Shown here piece by piece: positions 61,419-64,000 of a stretch of DNA of 64,000 nucleotides (position 1 is its first letter; each line of letters opens with the position of its first letter). The notes under the pieces are model-generated. The model saw nothing but the letters and a program-made list of their open reading frames with translations, made no database searches and had not been told where the DNA came from. The translations under genes and the position numbers were made by a program. The stretch comes from JAFGIN01 sp050301235 (GTDB lineage Bacteria; Fibrobacterota; Chitinivibrionia; Chitinivibrionales; Chitinispirillaceae): positions 1 to 64,000 of the forward strand of contig JBNKZD010000258.1 of assembly GCA_050301235.1 (NCBI GenBank), given 5' to 3'.

Positions 61419-62693
61419 GTGGGAACTATTCCAGTAATTACCAGCAATCAACAAATCGTCGATACGGTTTCAAACATCATATATAATGATCTTGATGAAC
61501 CGCTTAAAGTAACCTGGCTGAAGAATTCCGATATTGCTCTTGAATTCATGGCATTTGATATGCCCGAATTAATAATGATCGATTTCAGTGATCACGGCTT
61601 TAACGGTTATGAATTACTGGATAAAATTACACAGGACAACTGGTTACTCAATGCCGGTATTGTTGCTTTCTGTGCGTCTTCAACCGAAGTCGAAACCCTC
61701 GAAAATTTACGTAAAGCGAATCTGATCATCGCATTAACTGACCTCGAACTTGAAAATCAACTTCAGAAAATCTTAACTATCATATTCAAAAACCGTCGCA
61801 TTATATTTCAACACACATTAAGTACAAATCTTATCAATGATTACCAGGCTTCATTCACATTAGATAACGACCCCTATGTTGCCCGCTGTTATGCAAACCT
61901 TATTTGTAATTTCATTCATAATTCATATAGAATTTCTTCTGAAATAAAATTCCAGCTCAAACTGGCGCTGACAGAACTATTACTCAACGCAGTAGAGCAT
62001 GGAAATTGTGAAATAACGTACGATGATAAAACTGAATGGATGGATACAAATTTTGATATCTATGAATTGATTAAAGAACGTATGCAAATCCCTGACATCG
62101 CATATCGTAAAGTTTATCTGAAATTTTCACTTACTTCACAGCAGGGAGAGTTTATTATTACCGATGAAGGCAAGGGTTTTGACTGGCGGAACATGAAAGA
62201 TCCATCCAAAGAAGAAAATCTTCTGATGCTTCATGGAAGAGGCATTATGATGACCCGTGCCGTCGTTAAAAATCTCACATTCAATGATAAAGGTAACGAA
62301 GTCTCTTTTCAAATCTTTTTTGATAACGACCCAGGACTTCAGATGCCTGGATTTCTGGATAATTTATCTTTTAGAGATATCAATCCAGGTGATGTAATCT
62401 TTGAACAGGGAGAAACAAGTGATTTCCTTTACTATATCGTTGAAGGCAGGTATAGCGTCCAAGCGAATGGGCATCAGGTTTCTGTTCTTACGCCAGATGA
62501 TATATTTATGGGAGAAATGTCCTTTTTACTTAACAACCGAAGAAGCGCATCAGTAACAGCCGACTCAAAAGGGAAACTGATTCAGATATCTAAAAAACAG
62601 TTTGTCGAGACAATTAAAAAGCAGCCACACTATGCACTATTTCTCTGCCGGCTTCTAGCGCAGAGGATTTTAAGATCAAATCAACGAAAATAA
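61419..62693 (+). CDS. Receiver / HATPase / cyclic-nucleotide-binding regulatory protein
   Basis: 424 residues, start GTG. Residues 1-125 are a receiver-like domain with the acceptor Asp in LIMIDFSDHGFNGYELL. Residues 145-300 are an anti-sigma-type ATPase: LALTELLLNAVEHGN (N box), ITDEGKGFDW (G1) and LLMLHGRGIMMTRAVV (G2). Residues 305-424 are a cyclic-nucleotide-binding domain: FEQGETSDFLYYIVEGRYSV, IFMGEMSFLLNNRRSASVTADS. No helix-turn-helix is present, so output is probably by phosphorylation or partner binding in a partner-switching circuit linked to second-messenger sensing. It converges with cheA, 42 bases apart. Confidence 0.88.
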   Translation: MGTIPVITSNQQIVDTVSNIIYNDLDEPLKVTWLKNSDIALEFMAFDMPELIMIDFSDHGFNGYELLDKITQDNWLLNAGIVAFCASSTEVETLENLRKANLIIALTDLELENQLQKILTIIFKNRRIIFQHTLSTNLINDYQASFTLDNDPYVARCYANLICNFIHNSYRISSEIKFQLKLALTELLLNAVEHGNCEITYDDKTEWMDTNFDIYELIKERMQIPDIAYRKVYLKFSLTSQQGEFIITDEGKGFDWRNMKDPSKEENLLMLHGRGIMMTRAVVKNLTFNDKGNEVSFQIFFDNDPGLQMPGFLDNLSFRDINPGDVIFEQGETSDFLYYIVEGRYSVQANGHQVSVLTPDDIFMGEMSFLLNNRRSASVTADSKGKLIQISKKQFVETIKKQPHYALFLCRLLAQRILRSNQRK

Positions 62694-62735
62694 TTATCCC
62701 CGAAAAAACTCATAACTTAAATTGGATACTGGAAA

Positions 62736-64000
62736 TCAAACCACTACTGTGGATTCCGTCTCGAATAATTTATCCACATTCACGATCATATATATCTGGC
62801 CGGTCCCACTCACTGCAGCCCCATCAAATTGTGTCGACTTCAGAAGTCCGCCTTCTATCTTTTTGGAAACGACTTTTTGTATTCCAACAATCTCCTTTAC
62901 TGCAATCACCGATTTCCCTTTTTTGGTTTCTACCAGAACGCCCATGCACCTGCTTTTTTTCTTCTGTTCTTCATCGGTACACTCAAATCCAAGTAGGCTA
63001 TCTATAATGTAGAGTGGATTCAAGCCACCCCTGCGTTGAATGGTAGTTCCTTTTCCGGCAACACTGTTGACATGATCCGGCTCGATTCTGAAAGCCTCGA
63101 TAACATTGCTTAAGGGTACTACATACACTTCACCAGCGAAACTCTCCACAACATAGCCATCCATAATTTGTGTACTTGCATTTTTGGGCAATGTTATAGT
63201 AAATGTTGTTCCTGAATTTACATTACTGATTACATCGATTTTTCCAGCGGCGCCAGTTATTGCTTTTTTGACAACATCCATTCCTACTCCACGCCCCGAG
63301 ATATCGGTAACTTCCATAGCAGTTGAAACACCACTATGGAAGAGCAGGTCTGTTATTTGATCTGCACTCATCTCTTCATCACTTTTAATGATTCCAACCT
63401 CTACCGCTTTTTTCTTTATCCCTGCATAGTTAAGCCCGGATCCGTCATCCTTGACTGTTAATTGCAGTACATCATCCTCTTCGACCAGTGAAACGGTAAT
63501 GGTTCCCGTCTCATCTTTTTTCAGTTTTGTACGCTCTTCGGGGAGTTCTATTCCATGATCTGCTGCATTTCTAACCATGTGAGTCAATGGTGCATCGAGC
63601 AGATCGATATAGCTTTTATCAATTGCAATTTCGTTTCCCTTACAGACAATATTAATTTTCTTATGTTTACTTGAAGCTATATCTCTGACAATTCGTGGAA
63701 CCTTTTGCAAAAGTTGTTTTCCTTCAACTTTACGAATTTCCATTATTTTGGAGCGTAATTCACCTGAGATTGCTTCAAACTGACCAATAGCTTCTTTAAG
63801 ATTCACCTGCATTTGTGATATGTCATCTTTTTCTGCACATTTTCTCTGGAGATGGCGTAACATCTCTTCTACACCGAGTAATTCACCTACCGATCGAAGA
63901 AAATCGTCAAGCGCTTTTTCCGGAATCCTCATTGTCTTATCAGTTTTTAAGTGCTGCTCTTTTATATCATTTTTCTGATGATCATTTTCTGATTGTACAG
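62736..64000 (-). CDS. cheA: CheA-type chemotaxis histidine kinase, C-terminal part (cut by window edge)
   Basis: The frame stays open to the right edge, so at least the phosphorylation domain P1 lies outside. Present are P3 dimerisation (RIPEKALDDFLRSVGELLG), P4 ATPase (LTHMVRNAADHGIELPEERT N box, VKDDGSGLN, GVSTAMEVTDISGRGVGMDVV G2 box, GTTFTITLPKN) and the CheW-like P5 coupling domain. The kinase boxes look intact. CheA autophosphorylates and passes phosphate to CheY/CheB in response to receptors. The CheD homologue at 4489 is 58 kb away and not part of this cluster. Stop at 62736. Confidence 0.93.
   Translation of the reverse strand, partial: VQSENDHQKNDIKEQHLKTDKTMRIPEKALDDFLRSVGELLGVEEMLRHLQRKCAEKDDISQMQVNLKEAIGQFEAISGELRSKIMEIRKVEGKQLLQKVPRIVRDIASSKHKKINIVCKGNEIAIDKSYIDLLDAPLTHMVRNAADHGIELPEERTKLKKDETGTITVSLVEEDDVLQLTVKDDGSGLNYAGIKKKAVEVGIIKSDEEMSADQITDLLFHSGVSTAMEVTDISGRGVGMDVVKKAITGAAGKIDVISNVNSGTTFTITLPKNASTQIMDGYVVESFAGEVYVVPLSNVIEAFRIEPDHVNSVAGKGTTIQRRGGLNPLYIIDSLLGFECTDEEQKKKSRCMGVLVETKKGKSVIAVKEIVGIQKVVSKKIEGGLLKSTQFDGAAVSGTGQIYMIVNVDKLFETESTVVV

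Overview
The window looks like chromosomal DNA of a Gram-negative bacterium of moderately low GC, most likely of the Fibrobacterota (Chitinivibrionia/Chitinispirillum-like) lineage. The main clue is a regulator of the TIGR02147 type (29115-29966), a family largely restricted to that group. Supporting clues are the outer-membrane set (TamA/TamB, LpxB, a TonB-dependent receptor, a PorV-like barrel), C-terminal sorting-like modules on secreted proteins, and many large repeat-rich lipoproteins. No rRNA, tRNA or CRISPR array was recognised. The taxonomic call is inference from protein families.

Layout. 1-4500: housekeeping genes (site-2 protease with CBS domains, argC, mdh), then a decayed hybrid histidine kinase. 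4489-9622: a CheD homologue that has lost its catalytic residues, a secreted DUF6515-like protein, a PEBP protein, a 98-aa unknown gene plus YfcE-like phosphoesterase behind what looks like a perfect CRP-type promoter, and LysM and lipoprotein genes. 9682-14746: a sigma-54 enhancer-binding protein divergent from a 1133-aa LplT-PlsC-acyl-ACP-synthetase fusion that has a matching sigma-54 promoter. 15094-22570 (minus): a tight block of PQQ-type sugar dehydrogenase, TamB, TamA and a small barrel protein, followed upstream by uvsE and another barrel. 24661-27199: a graveyard with a headless ORF, a VapC fragment and a frameshifted carboxylesterase. 27608-29966 (minus): TIGR02147 regulator, small lipoprotein and PorV-like barrel.

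30442-35241 is a 1599-aa exonuclease-RecQ-UvrD triple fusion. It is followed by a TonB receptor and then an accessory patch (37873-39860): a PIN toxin-like gene overlapping two tandem paralogous micro-genes, a REP-type tyrosine transposase bracketed by hairpin repeats, and a HicB remnant that recurs 9 kb away. 40054-43270 (minus) holds a lipoprotein, an amidohydrolase and a 30-residue LysM stub with overlapping reading frames. 43510-48923 pairs an Ig/RCC1-repeat lipoprotein with a translationally coupled TMTC-like membrane glycosyltransferase-TPR protein. A 1389-aa repeat protein faces them.

55285-60458 is an envelope operon (PHP phosphatase, mannose-1-phosphate guanylyltransferase, lpxB, PEGA protein, 48-aa lipoprotein). 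The right end has an FKBP isomerase, a receiver-ATPase-cNMP regulator and the C-terminal part of a CheA cut by the window edge.

Main leads: the PIN/two-microprotein module; the TMTC-like enzyme coupled to an Ig-like lipoprotein; the sigma-54 activator with its LplT-PlsC-AAS fusion; the catalytically stripped CheD; the CRP-site leaderless promoter; and the exonuclease-RecQ-UvrD fusion.
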